NCBI RefSeq assembly: GCF_963675165.1
Contig: NC_087382.1
Coordinates: 1,860,001 to 1,924,000 of the forward strand
Length of the DNA stretch: 64,000 nucleotides
Direction of reading: 5' to 3'
Source: Halichondria panicea
Taxonomy: Eukaryota > Porifera > Demospongiae > Suberitida > Halichondriidae
Shown: positions 1 to 10,488 of the stretch, in pieces
How positions within the stretch are numbered: the first letter of the stretch is position 1
Layout of the letters: the number at the start of each line of letters is the position of its first letter
Program-made: the position numbers and the translations under genes
The notes under the pieces: generated by a model
Databases searched by the model: none
What the model was told of the DNA's origin: nothing
The model's input: the letters and a program-made list of their open reading frames with translations, nothing else

Positions 1-1264
1 TTACTGACTACTATACACATGCACAGGAGTATAATTCTTAAATTAGGAGCTTCTTAGACGGTGCACAGCTACAAGCATGCAAATCGTGCACCTCTACAAG
101 CCACAACATTGAATGGTGAATTATAGTTAACTGTGAACTAGTGACAAGTTAAAGTTGCTTATAAGGACTGCTATAGTAACCTTCACCATGGATGATAAAA
201 TTAAGGTGATGATCACCATTGCAGTTACAAATCAACAATAGTACATAGTCAGTATACTTATTACACTGCATGGACGTGGTGAAGTGGAAAATAGGTGACA
301 GAAGATGGACTGTTTTTACGATGTGCAGACTGGTGGGAAGCTAAAGTGTTTGAGGGAGAAGCACCCTCTAACCCCCCCCTATCCCCCACACTGGATAGAA
401 TCCTAGCTGTTAAGATACTGTAGAATTAAAGTAACACCACTGGATCACTCATGTATAGTGATTCCTCCACTTTGTAGCTCTATTAACAACATTGCATGCC
501 ATCTCATCCATGCACAGGCCTTAATTGGATCATATTTCATGTGTAGTAAAAGCACAGACGGATTCACACTCCCCAGAAGGAATTACAGCATTTTTAACAC
601 CTTTGCAACACACACACACAAATGGGTAAACCACAATGAAACCCACAATGTAAACATGGACTACATGCAGGCTATCCTTGAGTGGTTTCTTTACTAATTT
701 GCAGCATCAAATCAAAATTGGCCAGTGTACTAATACAACAACTATAGGTATACATGGTTGCAGTAATAAGACCTACTCCACAGATGTGAGATGGAGAATG
801 GTGTACCAGAGCTGAGGTGTGTACTTGGTCTATCTCATATCACACAGAAAAAAATAACTAGCAATTTGAGAAATGTGAACATGATTATTGACAGTAGTGA
901 CAGCAGTTGCGTAAGGAAGAGAGTTATCACTTAGAGAGCATGGAAAAAGTTTAGAAGGGGAGCTGATACGCATGTGCACACATAATAAAGTGCACCTGCA
1001 AGGGGGTCTTAGGGTAGTCCCCTAAAAAATATATTAATTTTACATGCTCTAGGATTGATTGGTGTATTTGTGTACAATAAAAAGCTTGATTCTTTGATTC
1101 AATTGAGCTTGTGTAAAAAGCAAGCATGCAGTGTTAGGGGCCTGGTTCCTACTTTTAGCACACCACAGTCACTGCAGATGGTCTCCCATTTGAGTAACCA
1201 CATGCAATTTACTACAATAGTACATTGTGGTTTTATGCTAGGTTTTACACTACCACTTTAGAGT

Positions 1265-1680
1265 GCATGGCTGAGAACATATTCACCTCATCCTTGGATC
1301 ATATTTCATGGATTCACACTCCCATATACATTCCCAGAAGGAATCAATATACTTCCATCCACTTTTAATTTAGAGGTGCATGGTTGAGAAAACAATTCAT
1401 GCATGGATTCACCCCATTTACAGGCCTTTGATCATATTTCATGGGTAATAAAACTACAGAATTTATGGATTCACCACACATTCTCAGATTTATTGGACAC
1501 TTCCACTTTAGAGTGCATGGCTGAGAACAAAAATTCATACATGGGTATTCATCTCCTCCACAGGCCTTGGGATCATATTTCATGGGTAGTAAAAACACAG
1601 ACTTTATGGATTCCCAGATTTATTGGACACTTCTACTTTAGAGTGTATGGCTGAGAACGAATTCCCTCCATTCGCAGGCC
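1265..1680. repeat. tandem repeat, about 120-bp diverged units
   Basis: Roughly four diverged units share the order 'gatcatatttcatgg', 'cagatttattggacacttc', 'agagtgcatggctgagaa' and 'aggcctt'. One diverged unit is present at the matching place in the second duplication copy (about 8640-8790), so the array expanded or contracted after duplication. No coding potential is claimed. Confidence 0.65.
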
Positions 1681-1934
1681 TTGTGGATGTATGATTGCAT
1701 TGTATATGTACATGAACTGAATTAACGCCTGGATCTGCCACTACATACAGTGTCCATTAAAACAGTCTGTGAGGTTATTCCTATCTCATTATTATAAGGA
1801 CATGGTTAGCTTCACTAAAATAGAGCCCTGGTGAATTAGATCACAGCTTGTGTATAAATGTGCATTGTGAATCCTGTTGTAAACTAGTTTCTCAGTCCAC
1901 AGCTTCCTTCAGTTTGTCTTTTAGAGTACAGTAA

Positions 1935-2718
1935 ACACACGTAGCCTCGAGACCAGGGCGTTCGTTGTCTGAAAGAACGCCTCAAGTTCCAATGTACAAC
2001 TCATCTAGCTGAGTCAGCAAGTGGTTATGCTCTAGTAGTTGTGAACATGATTGCGGTAACCCCAAACACAACAATACTACAGGGGTGTGCATGCGTTTAC
2101 AGCATCATAATTATTGATACATGTACAGTGGATTGCACCAGAAACAGCAAAACCACAATTATTATGAATACAGACTGTATCATTATTAAATTTTTCCAAG
2201 AGTTCTTTATTACAGGTAGAAAGCATAAAGCCAACTGAAATAACAACCAATTTTTCTCTAGGAGGCATGCTCCCTCCCCCCCCCCCCCAAAGAATGTAAT
2301 TTACATGCATGACATTTGTACACTGTATATACAGTCAGTCAAGCATTATCTTAAATGCATTTCATGCATTTCTCTATGTTCATAGACTACTATAAAATTT
2401 TCAAGAAATGCTATCTATACTCTGTATGAGTGAGACTAATAGGAGTGCCCTGAGAATATCTATATAATCGCAGAGAGATGTGTGACTGAGCACCTTTTTG
2501 GGCTTTAATTCCCCTCAGCTTGTAGATCCAATTTGCTCATACCTATATATTATATACGTTTAGGAATAAGTATAGATGTTCAATGAGATTCTGCTAAAAA
2601 AATCGTAGTAATAAAAGTGCAAGCTGAGCTTAGAATTATTATTGGTAATGAAATTCATATCTGGTGGTTTTGCTGTTTGGCAATTTCCTGTTGCAAGTGC
2701 ACTGCAATCCACCTTTGC

Positions 2719-2782
<64 letters not shown>

Positions 2783-3472
2783 GCCCACACAAATGGTAAA
2801 AACCACAATTAATAATTATGTTAACCCACAATGTAAACATGGACTACTTGAGGTTTCTTTAAGTTTTGCAGTATCAAATCAAAAATTGGCCTATAGTGTT
2901 GACTGTGTACTATAAATCTAGCAGCTATATAGCTGCAGTAAATCCTACTCCTAGCACTTTGAAATGTGAACATGTTGACAGCAGTGGTGTAGGAAGAGGG
3001 CTATAATCACTTACAGCATGGATATAGTAGAAAAGCTTAGAGGAGAAGTTGATATGCGTGTGCGCACATATTAAGTGCGCCCCCAAAAAGTGCTCTGGGA
3101 TTGGTTCTAGGCATGTGTATTTGCGTACAATTGAAAGCTTGATTCTTTGGCTTGGGCAGAAATAGACTAAAAAAACAGCAAGCATGCATGCAGTGTTATA
3201 TATAAAGGGGAGCCCTGCAGCCCCTGCATTGTTCCTACACTACTGGATCGATAGGCCGGACAGTTAGAAAGATACTGACTGGTACTGTAATTTACTACAA
3301 TAGTACATTGCAGTGGTTTCATTTTTGTGTTCATGTGTTGCAAATTAAGGTGCTTAAAACTGCTGTATTCACGGGTATAAGTACATGGACCAATTAGACG
3401 AGCTGTACATTGGAACTTCAGGCGTTTGTTCAAACAGCGAACGGCCTGGTCTCGAGGCTAAGACACACGTGT
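1935..3472. mobile_element. non-autonomous DNA-transposon-like element with inverted termini, copy 1
   Basis: The left end (about 1935-2015) and right end (about 3387-3472) are inverted copies. The left end reads CACACGTAGCCTCGAGACC and continues to a CAAGTTCCAATGTACA stretch; the right end carries their reverse complements. The interior has no transposase frame and contains a (CA)n run. The element ends about 340 bp upstream of the QGYY start codon and has a copy at the same place in the second duplication unit, so it predates the duplication. Confidence 0.65.
2721..2779. repeat. (CA)n microsatellite
   Basis: Uninterrupted CA dinucleotides over about 58 bp inside the inverted-repeat element. 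The duplicate copy at about 9402-9419 has only a short run. The open frames across it on both strands are repeat artefacts. Confidence 0.95.
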
Positions 3473-3808
3473 TTACAAAAATTACAGACTAAAAATACAT
3501 GCATGGAAAGTTCTAGAACAATTAATCTAAGTAATTACGGTAACTTAATCAGTTAGTCTCGCAATCTATCACAGTCTGTGTGGTTATCGTATAGAATTTG
3601 ATTAAGTGGCAACAAATTACTGTGTAGGAGTTAAATTACATCTGTGGTGGTTCCATGAATCCATGCAGTTCATTCCTGGTAAGAATGCATAATTGCTTAC
3701 AGGCACATGCATGCATGATTATGAGTATATAAGTGGGTCACATTTTCTCATTGACATCGACTGCAATTGTTCATCATTTCAAGTTGTTTTCTGGATATAA
3801 TTATCATC

Positions 3809-6710
3809 ATGAAGGTTTCAGTGATTGCCACTGTGGCTCTGCTATCTCTCCTGGCTCTGGCCTCTTCTGCTCCTCATCGTCTGCAAAAAGATAACAACAT
3901 AGGCAAGTATAATCATATACCCTAGGCACTAATTACACCGCTGAATTCATAAGGAACTATAGTAACATTGTTAATTTTCGTTGGTTCACATGTTCTGGCC
4001 TCATGTGAGAATAAATTGACTATAGTTGGCAACCGAAAGGTCGAGAAACAGGGATACTACAAGAATGCTGAACAGGCCGATGAACAGGGATACTACCAGA
4101 ATGTTGAACAGGCCGATGAGCAGGGATACTACCAGAATGTTGAACAGGCCGATGAGCAGGGATACTACCAGAATGCCGACAAGCAGGGATACTACCAGAA
4201 TGCCGATGAGCAGGGATACTACAAGAATGCTATGACTGAACAAAAAGATGGCCCCGGTAAGTACCTCTCCTCTACCAACATGCACCACTAGAATTCGTGA
4301 GAAAGTGACACCATTAATTTATACACTCGATAGTTGTCATAATTATGAAAACAAATTTACTATACAGCCGTTCGTGAGCAAGGCTATTATAAGCAGTTGA
4401 TGGATGCCCTCAAGCAACAAGATGGCGGCCCAGGTAAGTCATTCCACTAACATCACGACTATAATGCATGAGAATGTGACACCATTGATGTCATGTCACA
4501 TGAGAATATATTTAATACAGTTCGTGAGCAAGGCTATTATAAGAAGCTGATGGATGCCCTGCTGCAAGGATACTATCAAGCTGATGAACAGGGATACTAC
4601 AAGAATGCTATGACCGAACAAAGAGATGGCCCCTGTAAGTACCTCCCCTCTACCAATACCACCACTAGAATTCGTGAGAAAGTGACACCATTAATTTATA
4701 CACTCGATAGTTGTCATAATTATGAAAACAAATTTACTATACAGCCGTTCGTGAGCAAGGCTATTATAAGCAGTTGATGGATGCCCTCAAGCAACAAGAT
4801 GGCGGCCCAGGTAAGTCATTCCACTAACAACACGACTATAATGCACGAGAATGTGACACCATTGATGTCATGTCACATGAGAATATATTTAATACAGTTC
4901 GTGAGCAAGGCTATTATAAGAAGCTGATGGATGCCCTGCTGCAAGGATACTATCAAGCTGATGAACAGGGATACTACAAGAATGCTATGACTGAACAAAG
5001 AGATGGCCCCTGTAAGTACCTCCCCTCTACCAATACCACCACTAGAATTCGTGAGAAAGTAACACCATTAATTTATAGTTTGTTTACATACTCGATAGTT
5101 GTCATAATTATGAAAACAAATTTACTATACAGCCGTTCGTGAGCAAGGCTATTATAAGCAGCTGATGGATGCCCTCAAGCAACAAGATGGTGGCCCAGGT
5201 AAGTCCTTCCACTAACAACACGACTATAATGCACAAGAAAGTGACACCATTCATTTTATAGTTTGCTTACATACTCGATAGTTGTCATAATTATGAAAAC
5301 AAATTTACTATACAGCCGTTCGTGAGCAAGGCTATTATAAGCAGCTGATGGATGCCCTCCAGCAACAAGATGGCGGTCCAGGTAAGTCAGGCCACCAACA
5401 TCACGACTATAATGCACGAGAATGTGACACCATTGATGTCATGTCACGTCACATGAGAATATATTTAATACAGTTCGTGAGCAAGGCTATTATAAGAAGC
5501 TGATAGATGCCCTGCTGCAAGGATACTATCAAGCTGATGAACAGGGATACTACAAGAATGCTATGACTGAACAAAGAGATGGCCCCTGTAAGTACCTCCC
5601 CTCTACCAATATACCACCACTAGAATTTGTGAGAAAGTGACACCATTAATTTATAGTTTGTTTACATACTCGATAGTTGTCATAATTATGAAAACAAATT
5701 TACTATACAGCCGTTCGTGAGCAAGGCTATTATAAGCAGCTGATGGATGCCCTCAAGCAACAAGATGGCGGCCCAGGTAAGTCATTCCACTAACAACACG
5801 ACTATAATGCACAAGAAAGTGACACCATTCATTTTATAGTTTGCTTACATACTCGATAGTTGTCATAATTATGAAAACAAATTTACTATACAGCTGTTCG
5901 TGAGCAAGGCTATTATAAGCAGCTGATGGATGCCCTCCAGCAACAAGATGGCGGTCCAGGTAAGTCAGGCCACCAACATCACGACTATAATGCACGAGAA
6001 TGTGACACCATTGATGTCATGTCACGTCACATGAGAATATATTTAATACAGTTCGTGAGCAAGGCTATTATAAGAAGCTGATAGATGCCCTGCTGCAAGG
6101 ATACTATCAAGCTGATGAACAGGGATACTACAAGAATGCTATGACTGAACAAAGAGATGGCCCCTGTAAGTACCTCCCCTCTACCAATATACCACCACTA
6201 GAATTTGTGAGAAAGTGACACCATTAATTTATAGTTTGTTTACATACTCGATAGTTGTCATAATTATGAAAACAAATTTACTATACAGCCGTTCGTGAGC
6301 AAGGCTATCTGCAGCAGGGATACTATCAAGCTGATGAACAGGGATACTACAAGAATGCTATGACTGAACAAAAAGATGGCCCTAGTAAGTACCTCCCCTC
6401 TACCAATACCACCACTAGAATTCGTGAGAAAGTGACACCATTAATTTTAGTTAGTTCATATGTTTCGTATAGCCATCACATGAGAATAATTTATTACAGC
6501 TGAGAAGACACCAGGAACAGATGCTCCGATGCAAAAAGATGGCTCAGGTAAGTACCTTCCATCAACACCACGCACTATATAGAATGATACAGTTAGTTAG
6601 ATATATTAGAGAATCAATTTTTGCTGTCACGTATGAATAATCACTTTCTATATATACTTGCAGTTGATGAGCTACTGCTAGCAGTGCTGCAGTCCATGCT
6701 GGATGAGTGA
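3809..6710 (+). CDS. secreted QGYY-repeat protein 1 (tandem-exon gene)
   Basis: Predicted exons: 3809-3902, 4026-4256, 4368-4433, 4521-4634, 4745-4810, 4898-5011, 5133-5198, 5316-5381, 5474-5587, 5711-5776, 5894-5959, 6052-6165, 6289-6384, 6500-6547, 6664-6710 (455 aa). Residues 1-21 are a clear signal peptide (MKVSVIATVALLSLLALASS). Exon 2 encodes iterations of EQGYYQNADEQGYYKN. Next come six 66-bp cassettes (VREQGYYKQLMDALKQQDGG), four 114-bp cassettes and a 96-bp one. Every internal exon is phase 1-1, so cassettes can be added or lost without breaking the frame. The last exon encodes VDELLLAVLQSMLDE. No catalytic domain, transmembrane segment or obvious dibasic processing sites are seen. 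The family is unrecognised; a structural, adhesive or peptide-precursor role is possible but unsupported. Intron 1 needs a GC donor (AG|GCAAGT). Confidence 0.85.
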
Positions 6711-6821
6711 GTGAGATTTCTCTTTGCTGCATGATAATTATACTGGTTACAATTATTGTTACATGCATGCATGATTAAATCCACTATAACTATTAATTCA
6801 ATAACACTTTTATTTATGCAG

Positions 6822-6892
6822 GCAAGAATAAACCAGCCGAATACGATAAATCAACAAGAACACAAATAGTAGAACACCTTGAGTTAGAGTAA
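6822..6892 (+). CDS. alternative last coding exon of QGYY gene 1
   Basis: This follows a clean acceptor (tatttatgcag). Joined to the exon ending at 6547 (phase 1), it reads GKNKPAEYDKSTRTQIVEHL and then three more residues to TAA at 6890-6892. That would skip the VDELLLAVLQ exon and swap a hydrophobic C-terminus for a charged one. If the 6664 exon is kept, this stretch is 3' UTR or adds only two residues through a donor at 6707. Phase-compatible equivalents exist in both paralogues. This is inferred; no transcript evidence. Confidence 0.45.
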
Positions 6893-7198
6893 TGCATTAT
6901 ATCACATTATTATTGTTTGAACTTGGTAGAAACAATTGTTGAAGAACACTGTAGAAAGAAATGTTCTATTATTATAGCAAGAGACATGAACTAATTATAG
7001 CTTATGCATGAGTTACGAATCTTCAATCGAGACAGCTGGCTGCATATATTAATGTAGTGTGAATGCGCGTGCATGCATGAAGATAGCAGATGATCATGTA
7101 AATCATTTTCTCATGAGACTATGTTTCATAATAATTATACTCCGACTGTGTTTATTGTAGACTCAGAGACTTAGTTAAGCATGTATGCATGCATGGGT

Positions 7199-7884
7199 TT
7201 TTTTTTTTTTTATAATAATTCTGCAAAAAGCATGGATACACTAGTAGCATATTACGCTAACCTAATGTGTGCCCTGTATATATTACTTACAATAGCGAGT
7301 ACAAATTAAAAATAAAGACTAATATTATACTAATGCAAGTGACAGAGTACATTTCTCTTAAATGACAAAATCGATGTACTTTCCTGCAGCTCCAGTGGTA
7401 ATTCATTCCACACAGATATTGCTTTTGGGAAAAAAGAGTTCGCATATGCATTTGTTCTGCAAATTGGTCTTTCAAACTGTATATTTTTGTGCTTCTTAGA
7501 TTGAGAGGGCATATTCTTCTTTCCAGTGGTGGATCAGGGAATTTAAAGTTACCATTTATTACCTGGTAAAGGTATGATAGCTTCAGGTACAATCTTCTTG
7601 TAGAAAGGGACGGTAGGTCCACAGTATCTAATAGGGAGTCGTAGTCCATATTCCAAAGTTTTGTGCAGATTTTAAGGGCAAACTTTTGTACTTTTTCTAT
7701 TTTGTGAGAATTTGTTTTTTGGTGTGGATCCCAAACAGGGGCAGCATATTCCAGTTTTGATCTCACAAGGGAGATGTAGAGTTGTCTTAAACATTCTAGT
7801 GACGAGTGGCCATAGAACTGTCGGTAAATTATACCAACCTGCTTGCAGGCATTTCTGCACATTTCTTCTATGTGTTTTGACCAG
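7199..7884 (-). pseudogene. 5'-truncated non-LTR retrotransposon reverse-transcriptase fragment
   Basis: The minus-strand frame (about 7884 to 7287) reads like the C-terminal end of a LINE reverse transcriptase. It has NWSKHIEEMCRNACKQVG, then LRQLYISLVRSKLEYAAPVW and a later KVQKFALKICTKLW segment. No polymerase catalytic core is present. A run of 14 T on the + strand (7199-7212) is the poly(A) tail for this orientation, as expected for a 5'-truncated target-primed insertion. It begins exactly where similarity between the two duplication copies ends. Confidence 0.8.
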
Positions 7885-8328
7885 TTGTGGGATTCTCCTA
7901 ATACTTATTAAAGGCGGACGTACGTATTTATAGTGATCTAATTATCAATTGTTTCTGCCAGCATAATTTATGCACAGTAAAACGAGTAAATGACGAAGCA
8001 TGAAATTTATAATACATGTTTCTTCCTATACTGTCTAGTCAGTTTCTTGATGTGACCTTTCCTTGCAGAAATACGAGTGAAAATGTGTGCAATAATTGAA
8101 AACACATGCACACAATAGCACTGTCACAATCCTATGTACAACCTAGGTTGTACTAGTAGTACAGTGTAAGTAGCTAGTATATTGGACAGTCACATGTGAT
8201 TATAAATTTCAGGCTTCATTCATTTACTCATTTTACTGTGCATAAATTATGCTGGCAGAAACAATTGATAATTAGATCACTATAAATACGTACGTCCGCC
8301 TTTAATGAGTATTAGGAGAATCCCACAA
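7884..8328. mobile_element. foldback/MITE-like element with ~95-bp inverted arms
   Basis: The arm at about 7884-7980 (ttgtgggattctcctaatac onward, through 'ggcggacgtacgtatttata') recurs as its reverse complement at about 8230-8328. About 250 bp of AT-rich sequence separates the arms and no frame is present. One arm abuts or overlaps the truncated end of the LINE fragment, so the two insertions are linked or one interrupted the other. Confidence 0.75.
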
Positions 8329-9132
8329 CAAACCTATTCAAATTCAGCTTATACCCATGGAATGTAATAGGATTTACTCATGCATGCAGTGATTCACAGA
8401 AGGATGAGATCCAATTTTATTGTCAATTAGCCAAGCCTCCACTTTGCAGCTGTATGATAACAACATTGAATTTCACTCCACAGGCCTTAAAGATGAAATC
8501 CAAGACATTTCTAGAGTGCGTATAGCATTAAAGTAACAACACTGGATTCACGTGATTTACAAAAGCACATGCATGACAATTAAGCCTCCACTTTGTAGCT
8601 ATTAACAACATTGCATGCCATCTCATCCATGCACAGGCCTCAATTGGATCATATTTCATGCATAGTAAAAGCACAGACGGATTCACACTCCCCCATATAC
8701 ATTCCCAGAAGGAATTAACACTTCCACTTTAGAGTGCATGGCTAAGAAAACAATTCATGTGCATGGAGGATTCACCCCATTCACAGGCCTTGGATACAAT
8801 TTTTTATATTAGTTGAAGCTTCGTAACTGCTCAGTATAATTATTATTATAGCAACATTGCATGGACTCCCTCCATTCGCAGGCCTTGTGGATGTATGAGT
8901 ATATGTACATGAACTGAATTAACACCTGGATCTGCCACTACATACAGTGTCCATTAAAACAGTCTGTGAGGTAGTATTCCTATCTCATTATTATAAGGAC
9001 ATGGTTATAGCTTCACTAAATAGAGCCCTGGTGAAATTAGATGACAGCTTGTGTATATAAATGTGCCGGTGAATTCTGTTGTAAACTAGTTTCTCAGTCC
9101 ACAGCTTCCTTCAGTTTGTCTTTTAGAGAACA

Positions 9133-10123
9133 GTAAACACACGTAGCCTCGAGACCAGGGCGTTCGTTGTCTGAAAGAACGCCTCAAGTTCCAATGTACA
9201 ACTCATCTAGCTGAGTCATACCATTGTAGATTCATACCTATATATATACATTTAGGAATAAGTAGATGTTATTCTGCTTGCTAAAAAAAAAAAATTTTGT
9301 AATAAAAATACAAGAAAACCAAGCTTAGAATTATGATTGGTAATGAAATTCATAGGCTTTGCTGTTTGGCAATTTCCTGTTGCACTGCAATCCACCTTTG
9401 CAACACACACACACACACAAATGGTAAACCACAATGTAAACATAGTCTAGATCTACTTGAGTGGTTTCTTTACTGTAGTTTGCAGTAAATCAAAAATTGG
9501 CCTAGTGTTGACTGTGTACTAAAAATCTAGCAGCTATATAGGGCTGCAGTAAATCCTACTCCTATAGCACTTTGAAATGTGAACACATGTTGACAGCAGT
9601 GGTGTAGGAAGAGGGCTAATCACTTACAGCATGGATATAGTAGAAAAAGCTTAGAGGAGAAGTTGATACGCGTGTGCACACATATTAAGTGCGCCCCCAA
9701 AAAGAATGCTCTGGGATTGGTTCTAGGCATGTGTATTTGCATACAATTGAAAGCTTGATTCTTTGATTCCATTGAGTTTGGGCAGAAATAGACTAAAAAA
9801 ACAGCAAGCATGCATGCAGTGTTATATAAAGGAGGGCCCTGTAGCCCCTGCATGCATTGTTCCTACACCACGGCCGGACAGTTAGAAAGATACTGACTGG
9901 TACTGTAATTTACTACAATAGTACATTGTGGTTTCATTTTTGTGTTCATGTGTTGCAAATGTGCTTAAAACTGCTGTATTCGCGGGTATATATAAGTACA
10001 TGTTGCGGGCAATTATTGCTCTAAGAAATTCCTGGACCAATTAGACAAGCTGTACATTGGAACTTGACCAGGAGTTTTTTCAAACAGCGAACGGCCTGGA
10101 CTTGAGGCTAAGACACACGTGTA
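9133..10123. mobile_element. inverted-terminus DNA-transposon-like element, copy 2
   Basis: Duplicate of 1935-3472 with the same inverted ends (left about 9133-9215, right about 10030-10123) and a shorter interior. It again sits about 370 bp upstream of a QGYY gene start. Confidence 0.6.
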
Positions 10124-10488
10124 CAAAAATTACAGACTAAGATTACTATAGAATACATGCATGGAAATTTCTAGTCAGAACAATTAATTAGGTAATTACT
10201 CATCAGTTTTAGTCTCGCAATCTACTATTAAGTTTCACAGTCTGTGTGGTCATTTGTATAGAATTTTGATTAAGTGGCGACAAATTACTGTGTAGAGAGT
10301 TAAATTACATCTGTGCATGGGTGGATGAATCATGCACATGAATTTCATTCCTGGTAAGAATGCATAATTGCTTACAGGCACATGCATGCATGATCATGAG
10401 TATATAAATGGGTCACATTTTCTCATTGACATTGACTGCAATTGTTCATCATTTCAAGTTAAATTGTTCTCTGGATATCATTATCATC

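Larger units (their letters stand above)
1..3808. other. repeat-rich intergenic region upstream of the first QGYY gene
   Basis: No supportable gene. The open frames here are short, lack splice context and overlap repeats. The stretch holds a short-period tandem repeat (about 1265-1680), an inverted-repeat element (1935-3472) with a (CA)n tract, and the start of a segmental duplication. It ends in the promoter-proximal region of the QGYY gene, which is conserved in the second copy, including a TATATAA-like motif near 3727 about 80 bp before the start codon. Confidence 0.6.
421..7198 (+). repeat. segmental duplication, copy A (contains QGYY gene 1)
   Basis: This block matches 8521-13708 in the same orientation, with many small indels. 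Shared landmarks are the 'catgccatctcatccatgca' stretch near 500 and 8610, the inverted-repeat element, the whole signal-peptide exon, the last two coding exons and the 3' flank up to the 'catgtatgcatgcatggg' stretch at about 7180-7198. The copies differ mainly in number and type of internal exon cassettes and in upstream tandem repeats. Boundaries are judged by eye to within about 100 bp. Confidence 0.8.

Noticed and set aside
4001-4288. Minus-strand hydrophobic repeat frame (ILVVSLLIG) opposite the QGYY exon, also at 10681-10989 and 12671-12889
   Set aside because: It is the antisense shadow of the repetitive QGYY coding sequence; the + strand has signal peptide, splice sites and consistent phase.
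3968-4291. Translation of the QGYY exon as a stand-alone gene
   Set aside because: The frame begins in intron 1 without an ATG in good context; the exon is bounded by acceptor and donor and belongs to the spliced gene.
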